A stretch of 35,558 nucleotides of DNA from positions 1 through 35,558 of the forward strand of contig CAIXHE010000140.1 in the NCBI GenBank assembly GCA_903919205.1, read 5' to 3'. This DNA comes from an uncultured Opitutaceae bacterium (lineage in GTDB: Bacteria; Verrucomicrobiota; Verrucomicrobiia; Opitutales; Opitutaceae). Each line of letters begins with the position of its first letter. Within the stretch, counting starts at the first letter, position 1. A program made the translations under genes and the position numbers. Below are positions 7,909-16,410 of the stretch, one piece after another. The notes beneath the pieces were generated by a model. That model ran no database searches. It was not told the origin of the DNA and saw only the letters and a program-made list of their open reading frames with translations.

Positions 7909-9744
7909 ATGAAGTCCACCCAGGCATCCCTAGCGACCGTTTTCATGGCCGCCGCGCTCGCGGGCGCGGCCCGGGCTCAGGACGAATCCGCCACGCTTCC
8001 CCCGGTGGTGGTCTACTCGCCGAGCGTGGCAAACCAGGCCCCGGCGGCGGCGTTCTCGATGCCCGTGTCGGTCCTGCGATACGAGCCGCTGCTCGACATC
8101 GAGCCGCGAAACATGGCCGAGGCACAGTCCGACGTGACGATCCGCGGAGACACGTTCGAGAACACAGGCCTGCAGCTGGGCGCCCTCTCGATCTTCGACC
8201 CGCAGACGGGCCACTACCTGATGGAGCTGCCGGTGGCGCCGGCCATGCTGGGCGCCCCGTCGATCCTGACTGGGGCGGCCCACGCCGAGGAGACTCTGAA
8301 CTCCACGGGCGGCGCCGTCGCCTACGCCTGGCGCCCGATCTCGAGCGCCGGCTTCGCGTCGGCCTCTCTTGGCGACGACGGCCTTAACCGGCAGGAAATC
8401 TACGAGGGCGTCGCGGGTTCCGGCAGGAGCCACCTGGCGGCCGACGCCGACTGGTCGCACGCCTCCGGCAACGGGACGATCGACTTCGGCGACTACCATT
8501 TCGACCGCGCCGACGCGCGCGTGCAGTGGGTCACGCCGACGTCCCAGACCGACCTGTTCGCCGGCTACCAGGCGAGCTTCTTCGGATGGCCGAACCTCTA
8601 CACCCCTTTCAACTTCGACGAGACCGAGAACCTGCAGACGGTGCTGGTCGACGCGAACACCCGCGTGGACCTCGGGGGAGGGGACGCCCTCGAGGCGGGC
8701 GCCTTCTACAGGCGCAACAAGGACGACTACGCCTTCGACCGCTTCGCGCCCCTCGGCGTGCTGCACCCGTACCAGCACACGACCTGGGAGTACGGCGTCG
8801 CCGCCGGCGGTCGCTACGAGTCGGGCGGCGTCCTCCTCAACTACCATGCCGAGGAGACGAGCGACGCCCTCAGGTCTACGTCCCTCATCTTCGGGCCCTA
8901 CCATTCCCGCACCCTTGAGAAGGTCTCCCTTGTCCCCGAGAAATCCTGGAGCCTCGCCGACGGCGCCCTGACGGCGAAGGCCGGCGGCTCCTACGACGAC
9001 TCCGACCGGCAGGGCGGTGTCTTCTCCCCGATCGCGGAACTCTCCCGCACGTGGTCCTCGGGCGGGCTCCAGCGCCTCTACGCAAGCACCTCGACCACGA
9101 CCGAGATGCCGTCCTACACCGCCCTTGACTCGAGCCCGACGGGCGGCCTCTTCCTCGGCAACCCCAACCTTGGGCGCCAGGCGAGCCACGACACGGAGCT
9201 CGGCGCCAGCGGCAACGCCTACGGCTGGACCGGGCAGGCCGCCGTCTTCTACAGGCAGGACGTCGACCTCGTCGACTGGACCTACCTGCCGAGCGTCTTC
9301 GGCCGCTCGGCGAACCCGGTCGACATCGAAACGACGGGCCTCGAGCTCGTTGCGCGGCGCGCGTGGTCGGGAATCGGGCTCGTGGTCGGATACACCGCGC
9401 TCGCCAAGAGCGCCAGCTACCTGGGCTCGCCCGAGGCGGCCAGCTTCTACGCCCTCAACTACGCCCGCCAGAGGCTCACGGTGGCGGTGACGGCGGAGCT
9501 CACCCGCACGCTCGAATTGAGGCTCGACAACGCGGCCCGCATCCAGGCGCCGGACAGCCTGCGCACGCAGGGCGGCAACGACGCGCTCTCTAGCGCACTC
9601 GGCCTGTCCTGGCGCCCGCTCGCGAAGCGCACGCTCGAACTCGACCTGCAGGTCGACAACCTCTGGAACAGCGCCTTCCAGTCGGTGCCGGGCGTGCCCG
9701 CCTCGCGGCGGCAGTTGTCTTTTGGCGCAACCTACGGTTGGTAG
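7909..9744 (+). CDS. TonB-dependent outer-membrane receptor
   Basis: 611 residues, small for the family. A signal peptide (MKSTQASLATVFMAAALAGAARAQ) is followed by a mature N-terminus ATLPPVVVYSP that may serve as a TonB box. The plug domain is seen as AEAQSDVTIRGDTFENTGLQLGAL followed by an unusual DPQTGHYLMELPVAPAMLGAPSILTG. The rest is a beta-barrel rich in alternating Tyr/Trp strands, ending in the outer-membrane signal LSFGATYGW, with a terminal aromatic residue. Such receptors import scarce ligands with TonB energy; the ligand is unknown. An M3 oligopeptidase starts 5 bp after the stop, which suggests co-expression. A hairpin over the ribosome-binding site may regulate it. Confidence 0.85.
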   Translation: MKSTQASLATVFMAAALAGAARAQDESATLPPVVVYSPSVANQAPAAAFSMPVSVLRYEPLLDIEPRNMAEAQSDVTIRGDTFENTGLQLGALSIFDPQTGHYLMELPVAPAMLGAPSILTGAAHAEETLNSTGGAVAYAWRPISSAGFASASLGDDGLNRQEIYEGVAGSGRSHLAADADWSHASGNGTIDFGDYHFDRADARVQWVTPTSQTDLFAGYQASFFGWPNLYTPFNFDETENLQTVLVDANTRVDLGGGDALEAGAFYRRNKDDYAFDRFAPLGVLHPYQHTTWEYGVAAGGRYESGGVLLNYHAEETSDALRSTSLIFGPYHSRTLEKVSLVPEKSWSLADGALTAKAGGSYDDSDRQGGVFSPIAELSRTWSSGGLQRLYASTSTTTEMPSYTALDSSPTGGLFLGNPNLGRQASHDTELGASGNAYGWTGQAAVFYRQDVDLVDWTYLPSVFGRSANPVDIETTGLELVARRAWSGIGLVVGYTALAKSASYLGSPEAASFYALNYARQRLTVAVTAELTRTLELRLDNAARIQAPDSLRTQGGNDALSSALGLSWRPLAKRTLELDLQVDNLWNSAFQSVPGVPASRRQLSFGATYGW

Positions 9745-9749
9745 TTGGG

Positions 9750-11813
9750 ATGCCGGACAACCCCTTCCTAGATCCCTCCTTCAGCATCCGATGGGGTGCC
9801 CTCAAGCCCGAGCTGGTCGCCCCCTCGGTGGACGCGGCCCTCGGGAGGGCCGAGGCCGCGCTGAGGGCCATCGAGGCCGACACGGGCCGGCCGACCTTCG
9901 AGAACACGTTCCTGGCGCTCGACAACGCCACCGACGAGCTCAACCGCGCCTGGAACCGCGTCACCCACCTCCAGTCCGTGGCGGACTCGCCCGAGCTCAG
10001 GGAGGCGCACAACGGCGTGCTTCCCCGCGTCTCGGCGTTCTGCGCCCGCATCCCCCTGCGGCCGGCGCTCTGGGACCGCCTGAAGGCCTTCTCGGAGTCG
10101 CAGGACGCGGCCGGGGTCTCGGCGGTGCGCGCGCGGTTCATGGCGGAGACCGTGGCCGAGTTCCGCGAGGCGGGCGCCGACCTGCCGGCCGAGGGCCGCG
10201 CCAGGCTCGAGGCGATCCAGAGCGAGCTCGCGCAGCTCACGCAGCGCTACTCGGACAACGTCCTCGACGCGACCAACGCCTGGCAGCTGGTAGTCGAGGA
10301 CGAGGCAAGGCTCGCCGGGCTGCCTGAGCACGCCAAGGCGCGCGCTCTCGCGGATGCGGCGGCCCGCGGCCTTGGGACCCCCGAGCGCCCCGCCTGGCGC
10401 TTCACGCTCCACATGCCCTCCCAGGAGCCCTTCATGGTCTACCTCGCGGACGAGGCCCTGCGGGAGCAGATGTGGCGCGCGGCGAGTGCGGTCGGCTCCG
10501 TCGCACCGCACGACAACGCCCCCCTGATCCTGCGCATCCTCGCGCTGCGCAAGGAGAAGGCGACCGTGCTCGGCAAGCGGCACTTCGCGGACCTGGTCCT
10601 CGCCCGACGCATGGCCGGCTCCGGCGAGCGGGCCCTCGCGTTCATCAGCGACCTGCAGGCCCGGTGCGCCGGCGCCTTCGCCCGCGAGTGCCGCGAGCTC
10701 GAGCAGTCCCGCGCGAGGGACGCGGGCGTCGCCGAGGGCCGCCTCGCCCCGTGGGACGTAGCCTTTCGCGCCGAGCGCCTGCGCCGGGCCCACTACGACT
10801 TCGACGAGGAGGAGCTGCGGCCCTACTTCGCGATGGACCGGGTGATGGCGGGCCTTTTCGACTTGGCGGGGCGCGTCTTCGGCATCCGGGTAGTCGAGCG
10901 GCCCCGGGGATCGGTCGAGACCTGGCACCCGGACGTACGCTACTACGAGGTGAGCGACGCCCGCGGCCGTCACATCGGCTCGTTCTACGCCGACTGGCAC
11001 CCGCGCGAGTCGAAGCGGGGGGGCGCCTGGATGAACTACCTGATCACGGGCGGCCCGCAGCCCGACGGCTCGCGCAAGCCGCACCTCGGGCTCATCTGCG
11101 GCAACCTGACGCCCGCCTCGGAGGGCCGGCCGGCTCTCCTCTCGCACCGCGAGGTCGAGACCGTGTTCCACGAGTTCGGCCACCTGATCCACCACCTCTT
11201 CGGCGAGGTCGAGATCAAGTCCCTGAACGGCACGAACGTCGCCTGGGACTTCGTCGAGCTGCCCTCCCAGATCATGGAGAACTGGTGCTGGGAGCGCGAG
11301 GGCCTGGACCTCTTCGCGCGCCACCACCAGACGGGCGAGGTGATCCCCGAGCCCCTGTTCCGCAAGATGACCGCGGCCCGCAACTTCCGCTCCGCCTGCA
11401 CGACCATGCGGCAGGTGGCCTTCGCCAAGATGGACCTGCTCATGCACATGCGCCCCGGGGATTTCGCGGAGGACGGCAGCCTCGAGGAGCGCGTGCGCGC
11501 CTCAATCGCGGACTGCCTGGTGCCCACCGAGCCCCCCGCCCCGACCATCATCCGCAGGTTCACCCACGTCTTCTCGGACCCGGTTGGCTACGCCGCCGGC
11601 TACTACTCCTACAAGTGGGCGGAGGTGCTCGACGCCGATGCCTTCACCCGCTTCAAGCGCGAGGGAATCTTCAACGCGATCGTCGGCGGCGAGTTCGTCG
11701 AGAAGATCCTGAGCCGGGGCAACGCGGCCGACCCGGCGCAGCTTTTCCGCGACTTCATGGGCAGGGACCCGGACCTGGGCGCCCTGCTGGAGCGCAGCGG
11801 ACTCGCCGCTTGA
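9750..11813 (+). CDS. M3-family zinc oligopeptidase (oligopeptidase A / Dcp-like)
   Basis: 687 residues from the ATG at 9750. The zinc site HEFGH is at residues 474-478, with the third ligand Glu near residue 503 (WDFVELPSQ), the M3 spacing. FAKMDLLMHM and the late FSDPVGYAAGYYSYKWAEVLDADAF block are characteristic of the family. No signal peptide, so a cytoplasmic enzyme that trims short peptides. It sits 5 bp after the TonB receptor stop, most likely in one transcript, and is followed 12 bp later by a membrane metallopeptidase. A TTG 12 bp earlier is a less likely start. Confidence 0.95.
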   Translation: MPDNPFLDPSFSIRWGALKPELVAPSVDAALGRAEAALRAIEADTGRPTFENTFLALDNATDELNRAWNRVTHLQSVADSPELREAHNGVLPRVSAFCARIPLRPALWDRLKAFSESQDAAGVSAVRARFMAETVAEFREAGADLPAEGRARLEAIQSELAQLTQRYSDNVLDATNAWQLVVEDEARLAGLPEHAKARALADAAARGLGTPERPAWRFTLHMPSQEPFMVYLADEALREQMWRAASAVGSVAPHDNAPLILRILALRKEKATVLGKRHFADLVLARRMAGSGERALAFISDLQARCAGAFARECRELEQSRARDAGVAEGRLAPWDVAFRAERLRRAHYDFDEEELRPYFAMDRVMAGLFDLAGRVFGIRVVERPRGSVETWHPDVRYYEVSDARGRHIGSFYADWHPRESKRGGAWMNYLITGGPQPDGSRKPHLGLICGNLTPASEGRPALLSHREVETVFHEFGHLIHHLFGEVEIKSLNGTNVAWDFVELPSQIMENWCWEREGLDLFARHHQTGEVIPEPLFRKMTAARNFRSACTTMRQVAFAKMDLLMHMRPGDFAEDGSLEERVRASIADCLVPTEPPAPTIIRRFTHVFSDPVGYAAGYYSYKWAEVLDADAFTRFKREGIFNAIVGGEFVEKILSRGNAADPAQLFRDFMGRDPDLGALLERSGLAA

Positions 11814-11825
11814 AAATTCGCGGCG

Positions 11826-12554
11826 ATGGGCGATATTTTCCCGATTCCCATGCACCCTTTCATAGCAGCATTCTACCTGCCCCAGCCGCTGTTCTGGCTG
11901 CTGCTGGCCTTCGTCCTCGTGTTCTCGCTCTACGCGCAGATCCGTGTCTCCAGCGCCTACAGCAAGAACTCGCAGGTGCCCTCGCGCGGGCGCATCAGCG
12001 GCCGCGACGCGGCCGCCGCGATCCTCGAGCGCGCCGGCCTGAGCGACGTGACGATCGAGGAGACCGACGGCCACCTCACCGATCACTACGACCCTGCCAA
12101 CAGGAAGCTGGTGCTCTCCGCCGAGAACTACCAGGGGACGAGCCTGGCGGCCGTGGGCGTAGCCGCCCACGAGGCGGGGCACGCGCTCCAGCACCAGGAG
12201 AGCTTCCAGATGCTCGAGTTCCGCATGGCGCTGATCCCCGCCACGCAGATCGCCTCGGGCGTCATTCCCTTCGTCTACATCGCCAGCATTTTCTTCATGC
12301 GCGGGCTGAGCGGCGCGATCCTGGACATCGCGATCGTCGCTTTCGCCGTGCTGACGGTCTTCCAGCTGGTCACGCTGCCCGTGGAGTACGACGCGAGCCG
12401 CCGCGCCAAGCTGCAGCTGGTTTCGCTGGGGATCCTGGACCAGGACGAGATGCACGGCGTGAACGAGGTTCTCAACGCCGCCGCGCTCACCTATCTGGCC
12501 GCCTTCATGGCGACCCTCCTCAACCTGCTGGCGCTCCTCTCTCGCCGGGACTAG
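11826..12554 (+). CDS. YugP-type zinc metallopeptidase, membrane-bound
   Basis: 242 residues. An N-terminal membrane helix (FIAAFYLPQPLFWLLLAFVLVFSLYAQ) is followed by the metallopeptidase domain with HEAGH at residues 115-119 (VAAHEAGHALQHQE), then at least two more helices and a C-terminal one. The pattern V-P-S-R-G-x-I-S-G-R-D-A-A and LPVEYDAS-RRA matches Bacillus YugP-like proteins (Zn_peptidase_2). Substrate unknown. The second Met, eight codons in, is an alternative start. Its stop codon overlaps the stop of the opposite-strand response regulator by 4 nt. Confidence 0.88.
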   Translation: MGDIFPIPMHPFIAAFYLPQPLFWLLLAFVLVFSLYAQIRVSSAYSKNSQVPSRGRISGRDAAAAILERAGLSDVTIEETDGHLTDHYDPANRKLVLSAENYQGTSLAAVGVAAHEAGHALQHQESFQMLEFRMALIPATQIASGVIPFVYIASIFFMRGLSGAILDIAIVAFAVLTVFQLVTLPVEYDASRRAKLQLVSLGILDQDEMHGVNEVLNAAALTYLAAFMATLLNLLALLSRRD

Positions 12555-12973
12555 GCGTCGCCCAGCGCCGCCCTCAGCACGGAGACGAGCATCTCCATGT
12601 TGAACGGCTTCGACACGAAGCCGGCCAGGCCGAAACCCTCGATCGTCTCGTCGGCGGTGCGGCGGTTGTAGCCGCTCATGATGACGACCGGGATGCCGGG
12701 CTTAAGGGCCCTCAGCTCCCGCAGGATGGCGGCCGTGTCCATGCCGGGCAGCTTGAGGTCGAGCATCACCAGCCGGTAGCGGGCCGGGTCCGCGGAGAAG
12801 AGCGAGACGGCTTCGGCCCCATTGTAGGCGAGGTCCGCGGTGATCCCCACCTTCCCAAGCGCGCGCGCCAACACCTTCCTGACGGGCTCCTCGTCGTCGA
12901 CGACGAGCACGCTGCCTGTGCTGCGCCACTCGTGCCAGGGTAAGGCTTCTGCGTCGGACCGGGTTTCGCTCAT
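12551..12973 (-). CDS. Single-domain response regulator (receiver only)
   Basis: 140 residues: a 20-residue N-terminal tail, then one complete CheY-like receiver. The acidic pocket D26-D27-E28, phospho-acceptor D72 (MLDLKLPGMD), switch residue Ser in MSGY, and Lys in VSKPF are all present. There is no DNA-binding or enzymatic output domain, so it likely acts as a phosphate shuttle or protein-binding switch. The hybrid histidine kinase encoded just beyond tRNA-Ser on the same strand is a plausible partner by proximity only. The stop is interlocked (CTAG) with that of the YugP-type gene. Confidence 0.9.
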   Translation of the reverse strand: MSETRSDAEALPWHEWRSTGSVLVVDDEEPVRKVLARALGKVGITADLAYNGAEAVSLFSADPARYRLVMLDLKLPGMDTAAILRELRALKPGIPVVIMSGYNRRTADETIEGFGLAGFVSKPFNMEMLVSVLRAALGDA

Positions 12974-13165
12974 CGGCGCATTCCTCGTGGGCTGGAAACG
13001 AACGGCGCAAAGGCCGGCGGAGTGGTCGCGGGAAGATCCATCGAGGCCTACTCTCGCAGCGACCCCTCCGGCCCCGCGATGGGCGAAAATACGTAGTCCG
13101 AAAGCCCCATGCCCTCCTAAGCGATTGACCTTAGGGGGGGGCGCGGCAGCCTGTGTCCTCCAGCC

Positions 13166-13256
13166 GGAGGAGTGGCTGAGTTGGTTTAAGGCACCTGACT
13201 TGAAATCAGACGTGGGCGCAAGCTCACCGGGGGTTCGAATCCCTCCTCCTCCGCCA
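13166..13256 (+). tRNA. tRNA-Ser (anticodon TGA)
   Basis: 91 nt including an encoded CCA. Acceptor arms GGAGGAG and CTCCTCC pair fully. The anticodon loop CTTGAAA carries TGA at 13201-13203. A long variable arm (GTGGGCGCAAGCTCAC) is typical of serine tRNAs, and the T-loop GGTTCGAATCC is intact. The outermost anticodon-stem pair is a C-A mismatch. Confidence 0.97.
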
Positions 13257-13289
13257 TCCTTTCCCGGGTGCGGCCGGCCGGCGCCGCTG

Positions 13290-16157
13290 CTACGTCCTGT
13301 GGGTCCCCAGGCACTCGGACATCGTGCGCTTGAGCTCTGCTACCCCGAAGGGCTTCTGCAGGAAGAAACTCGAGGGGCCCTTGATGAAGTCGTTGCCGAG
13401 GAGGTCGGAGCTGTAGCCGCTCGTGAAGAGCACCTTGAGCTCGGGCCGGTCGCGGCGAAGGAGCTCGGCCAGCTCCCTTCCGCTCATGCCCCCCGGCATC
13501 ACGATGTCCGTGAAGAGCAGGTCCACGCGGTCGCGCTCGGCCTCCCACAGGCCCATCGCGGCCTGGGGCGAGGTGGCCTCGAGGACCTCGTATCCCTGGC
13601 GCCTGAGGATGTTGCAGCTGGTCATCCGCACGAACGCCTCGTCCTCGACGACGAGGATCGTCCCGGCGTGGCCCGGTCGCGGCGGCTCCGCTCTCGCCGG
13701 GGCCGCCGATTCCGGCGAGGCCTCGAGGCAGGCGAAGTGGACCCGGAACTCCGAGCCGGCGCCCACCTTTGAATCGACCTCGATCCATCCCTGGTGCTGC
13801 TGGATGACCCCGTAGACGGTGGACAGCCCGAGGCCGGTGCCCTTGCCGAGCTCCTTGGTCGTGAAGAAGGGGTCGAAGATCCTCGGAAGCACGTCCGGGG
13901 CGATCCCGGAGCCGGAGTCGCCGACGCTGATGCGGATGAACCGGCCCGAGCGGGCCTGGGGCACGCCCCGGCGGTACGCGTCGTCAACCTCGACCAGGCT
14001 CGCGCGTATCGTCAGCCTGCCCCCCTTGGGCATCGCGTCCCGGGCGTTCACGGCCAGGTTGAGAAGGACCTGCTCGATCATGCCGCTGTCAGCGAAGATG
14101 GGCGGTAGGTCCGGGGGAACCGTCACCTCAAGCGCGATGTTCTCTCCGATCACCCGGCTGAGCAGGCGGGACGTCTGCTGGATGGCCGTCGCCACGTTGA
14201 CGCTCGCGCGCTGCAGGACCTGCTTGCGGCTGAACACGAGGAGCTGGCGCGTGAGGCCCGCAGCGAACGTGCTGCTCTGCTCTATCTGGCCGATCGGCTC
14301 GTGGTAGGCCTCAGGGAAGTCCTTGTCCGCGAGCAGCATGGACGTGTTGCACTGGATGACGGTGAGGATGTTGTTGAAGTCGTGTGCGACGCCGCCGGCC
14401 AGCTGGCCGATCGACTCCATGCGCTGCGATTGCCGCAGCTCGGCCTCCAGGCGGCGGCGCTCGGTGATGTCGGTGAGCAGTCCGCGCACGAGGCTCCGGT
14501 CGGTCGAGGGCAGCCGCACGAGGCGAAGCTCCACGGAGGTCTCCTTTCCGTGCAGCCCGCGCACCGTCCACTCCGCGGCGGGCGTCTCGCCCGCCACGGT
14601 GCGGCGCACCAGTTCGCGAAGTTCGGCCCCCGAGGCCCTGCCATCCGGCCGCTTTTCGGGGCAGAACCGGTCAACCTCCGAGCCCAGGAACTCGCCGCGC
14701 GTGGACTCGAACATGCGAAGGGCGTTCTCGTTGGCCTCGGTCACCCGGAGGCTGTCGGCGTCGAACACCACGATCGCCTCGGGTGCGGACTCGACCAGCG
14801 TGCGGAACCGGGCCTCGCTCTCCCTGAGGGCGGCGTTGGCGCGCTCGCTCTCGGTGATGTCCCGGATGATGGCCGCGAAGCACTCGGAGTCGCCGATGCG
14901 GATGCGCTCCATGGAGACGAGGCCCGTGCGGATCTCGCCGCTCTTCCTGCGGAAGAAGTAGGGGGCGTTGCGCACGCTGCCCTCGGTCATCAGCGCCTTG
15001 AGCAGCCGCTCCCGCTCCTTGAAGGAGGTCCACAGGTTGAGCGCCACCGCGGTGCGGCCTATCACCTCCGAGCGGTCGTAGCCGAAGGTGCGCACGAACG
15101 CGTCGTTCACGTCGATGAAGGTGTCGTCGGAGAGCTGGGTGATGCAGATGGAGTCGGGGCTCGCCATGAACGCCTTCGAGAACTTCTCCTCGGAATGGCG
15201 CAACTGGACGTTGGCCGCCGCCAGCTCGCCGGTGCGCGCCTCGACCAGGCGTGCGATCTCCTCGGTCCGGCGCCGCGCGTTGCGCAGGCTGTAGCGGAAC
15301 CAGCCCCACGACGCCAGGGCGACCGCCGCGGCCGCGGATAGCCCGATCGCGATCCACTTGCGCACGCTCGGGCCGATCGAGCCCCCGCCCGTGTTGCCGA
15401 TGAACCATTTCTCGTAGTTGCGCCGCAGGTCGCCCCGCTGCTCGGCGAGGAAGAGGCCCTCGTTTAGCTGGGCGAGCAGCTTGTCGTTGCCCGGTCGAAC
15501 GGCCATGCAGAAGTCGACGATCGAGTCGGGCAGCACCATCGCGAGTGTGAGGCGGTCCTCCATCCCCGTGCGCTTGATCAGCGCGATCGCAGAGAACTCG
15601 TTGAGCAGGGTCGCGTCCGCTCGCCCTTCGGCGACCATCTGGAACGGGGTGGGCTTGTCGATGGACTGGAGCGGGATGATGTGCGCCGACCAGCCCCGCT
15701 TGACGGCGTAGGTGTACTGGAGGGTCTGGGTTTCGAGGGCGAGGCGCATGCCCGCGATATCCTCCATCCTGGCCGGCACCGGCGCGTCCTTGCGTGTGAC
15801 CAGGACGAGGCCCCCCCGCACGTGGGGCACCGAGAAGAGCATGGTCGACTCCCGCTCCGGCAGGCGCGCGAGGGTCGGGATCACGTCGATGTCCCCCTTC
15901 TGGAGCGCCGCGAGCTCGTCGCTCCAGGATTCAATGACCTTCAGGCGATACTTGAACCCCGCCGCCTTCGCCACGATCGCTATCAGGTCCTGGGAGTAGG
16001 CCTCCTCGTCGAGCTGCGTGATGGGCTGGTTCGGCAAAACCGTGCGGTGTCCGGCGCCGAAAACGACCACGCGGTCGCCGTCGGTGCTGGCGCCGCAGAC
16101 GCCCTCCGCACAAAGCAGGCACAAGAGTATGGCCAGCAATGAGAAACGGTTCTTCAT
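13290..16157 (-). CDS. Hybrid sensor histidine kinase with periplasmic solute-binding sensor
   Basis: 955 residues. In order: signal peptide (about 1-22); a family-3 solute-binding-protein-like sensor (about 28-255, e.g. ELAALQKGDIDVIPTLARLPERES); a membrane helix (about 268-287); a coiled segment; two PAS domains (about 325-440 and 445-560); the dimerisation/phospho-acceptor domain with His592 in GGVAHDFNNIL; and an ATPase domain with NLAVNARDAMPKGG, GDSGSGI, FDPFFTTKELGKGTGLGLS. Last is a C-terminal receiver with phospho-acceptor Asp884 (FTDIVMPGGMSG). The H-D-F-N-N form places it in the HK family often fused to a receiver. It should sense a small polar molecule in the periplasm. It is transcribed away from nusA and lies upstream of a receiver-only gene on the same strand, separated by an antisense tRNA. 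Confidence 0.95.
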   Translation of the reverse strand: MKNRFSLLAILLCLLCAEGVCGASTDGDRVVVFGAGHRTVLPNQPITQLDEEAYSQDLIAIVAKAAGFKYRLKVIESWSDELAALQKGDIDVIPTLARLPERESTMLFSVPHVRGGLVLVTRKDAPVPARMEDIAGMRLALETQTLQYTYAVKRGWSAHIIPLQSIDKPTPFQMVAEGRADATLLNEFSAIALIKRTGMEDRLTLAMVLPDSIVDFCMAVRPGNDKLLAQLNEGLFLAEQRGDLRRNYEKWFIGNTGGGSIGPSVRKWIAIGLSAAAAVALASWGWFRYSLRNARRRTEEIARLVEARTGELAAANVQLRHSEEKFSKAFMASPDSICITQLSDDTFIDVNDAFVRTFGYDRSEVIGRTAVALNLWTSFKERERLLKALMTEGSVRNAPYFFRRKSGEIRTGLVSMERIRIGDSECFAAIIRDITESERANAALRESEARFRTLVESAPEAIVVFDADSLRVTEANENALRMFESTRGEFLGSEVDRFCPEKRPDGRASGAELRELVRRTVAGETPAAEWTVRGLHGKETSVELRLVRLPSTDRSLVRGLLTDITERRRLEAELRQSQRMESIGQLAGGVAHDFNNILTVIQCNTSMLLADKDFPEAYHEPIGQIEQSSTFAAGLTRQLLVFSRKQVLQRASVNVATAIQQTSRLLSRVIGENIALEVTVPPDLPPIFADSGMIEQVLLNLAVNARDAMPKGGRLTIRASLVEVDDAYRRGVPQARSGRFIRISVGDSGSGIAPDVLPRIFDPFFTTKELGKGTGLGLSTVYGVIQQHQGWIEVDSKVGAGSEFRVHFACLEASPESAAPARAEPPRPGHAGTILVVEDEAFVRMTSCNILRRQGYEVLEATSPQAAMGLWEAERDRVDLLFTDIVMPGGMSGRELAELLRRDRPELKVLFTSGYSSDLLGNDFIKGPSSFFLQKPFGVAELKRTMSECLGTHRT

Positions 16158-16303
16158 CCGCGGGGGAGTATTTAGGCAATACCCCGCACCCCGTCAATGC
16201 GCGTCCCAGTCGAATATCCGCGGTGCCTCCGCGGGCCCCGCATCAGGCCTGCAAAGCGTTCGCGCGAACCGGGCGGCCCCGAGGGTGGGCCGGGGGGGTA
16301 GGC

Positions 16304-16333
16304 TTGACAATATTTGGCCCAGCCCGGTATTCT
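16304..16333 (+). promoter_or_regulatory. Sigma-70-type promoter of the nusA operon
   Basis: A perfect -35 TTGACA (16304-16309), an 18-bp spacer and -10 TATTCT (16328-16333). It is the best consensus promoter I see in the window and would give a leader of about 70 nt before nusA. Confidence 0.75.
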
Positions 16334-16366
16334 TACAGCTCTTTATCACACTCACTTTCAATTGAA

Positions 16367-16393
16367 GTGGGCCCTGCGGCCCGCTTTTTTTTT
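16367..16393 (+). terminator. Intrinsic terminator or attenuator in the nusA leader
   Basis: Stem GTGGGCC / GGCCCGC (one G-U pair; flanking AA/TT can extend it to 9 bp), loop CTGC, immediately followed by nine T residues. It lies between the promoter and the nusA ATG at 16411, about 30 nt after the expected transcription start. Since nothing upstream on this strand needs terminating, it looks like an attenuator. NusA stimulates hairpin termination, so feedback control is a natural reading (inference). Confidence 0.7.
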
Positions 16394-16410
16394 CCCAACT
16401 TACTAACCAT

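Noticed and set aside
7930-9189. Long minus-strand frame across the TonB receptor
   Set aside because: Composition-driven shadow; the plus strand has the signal peptide, plug and barrel end.
13166-13256. tRNA-Ser as an integration site for the adjacent two-component genes
   Set aside because: No partial tRNA repeat and no integrase nearby, and the flanks have the same high G+C as the core.
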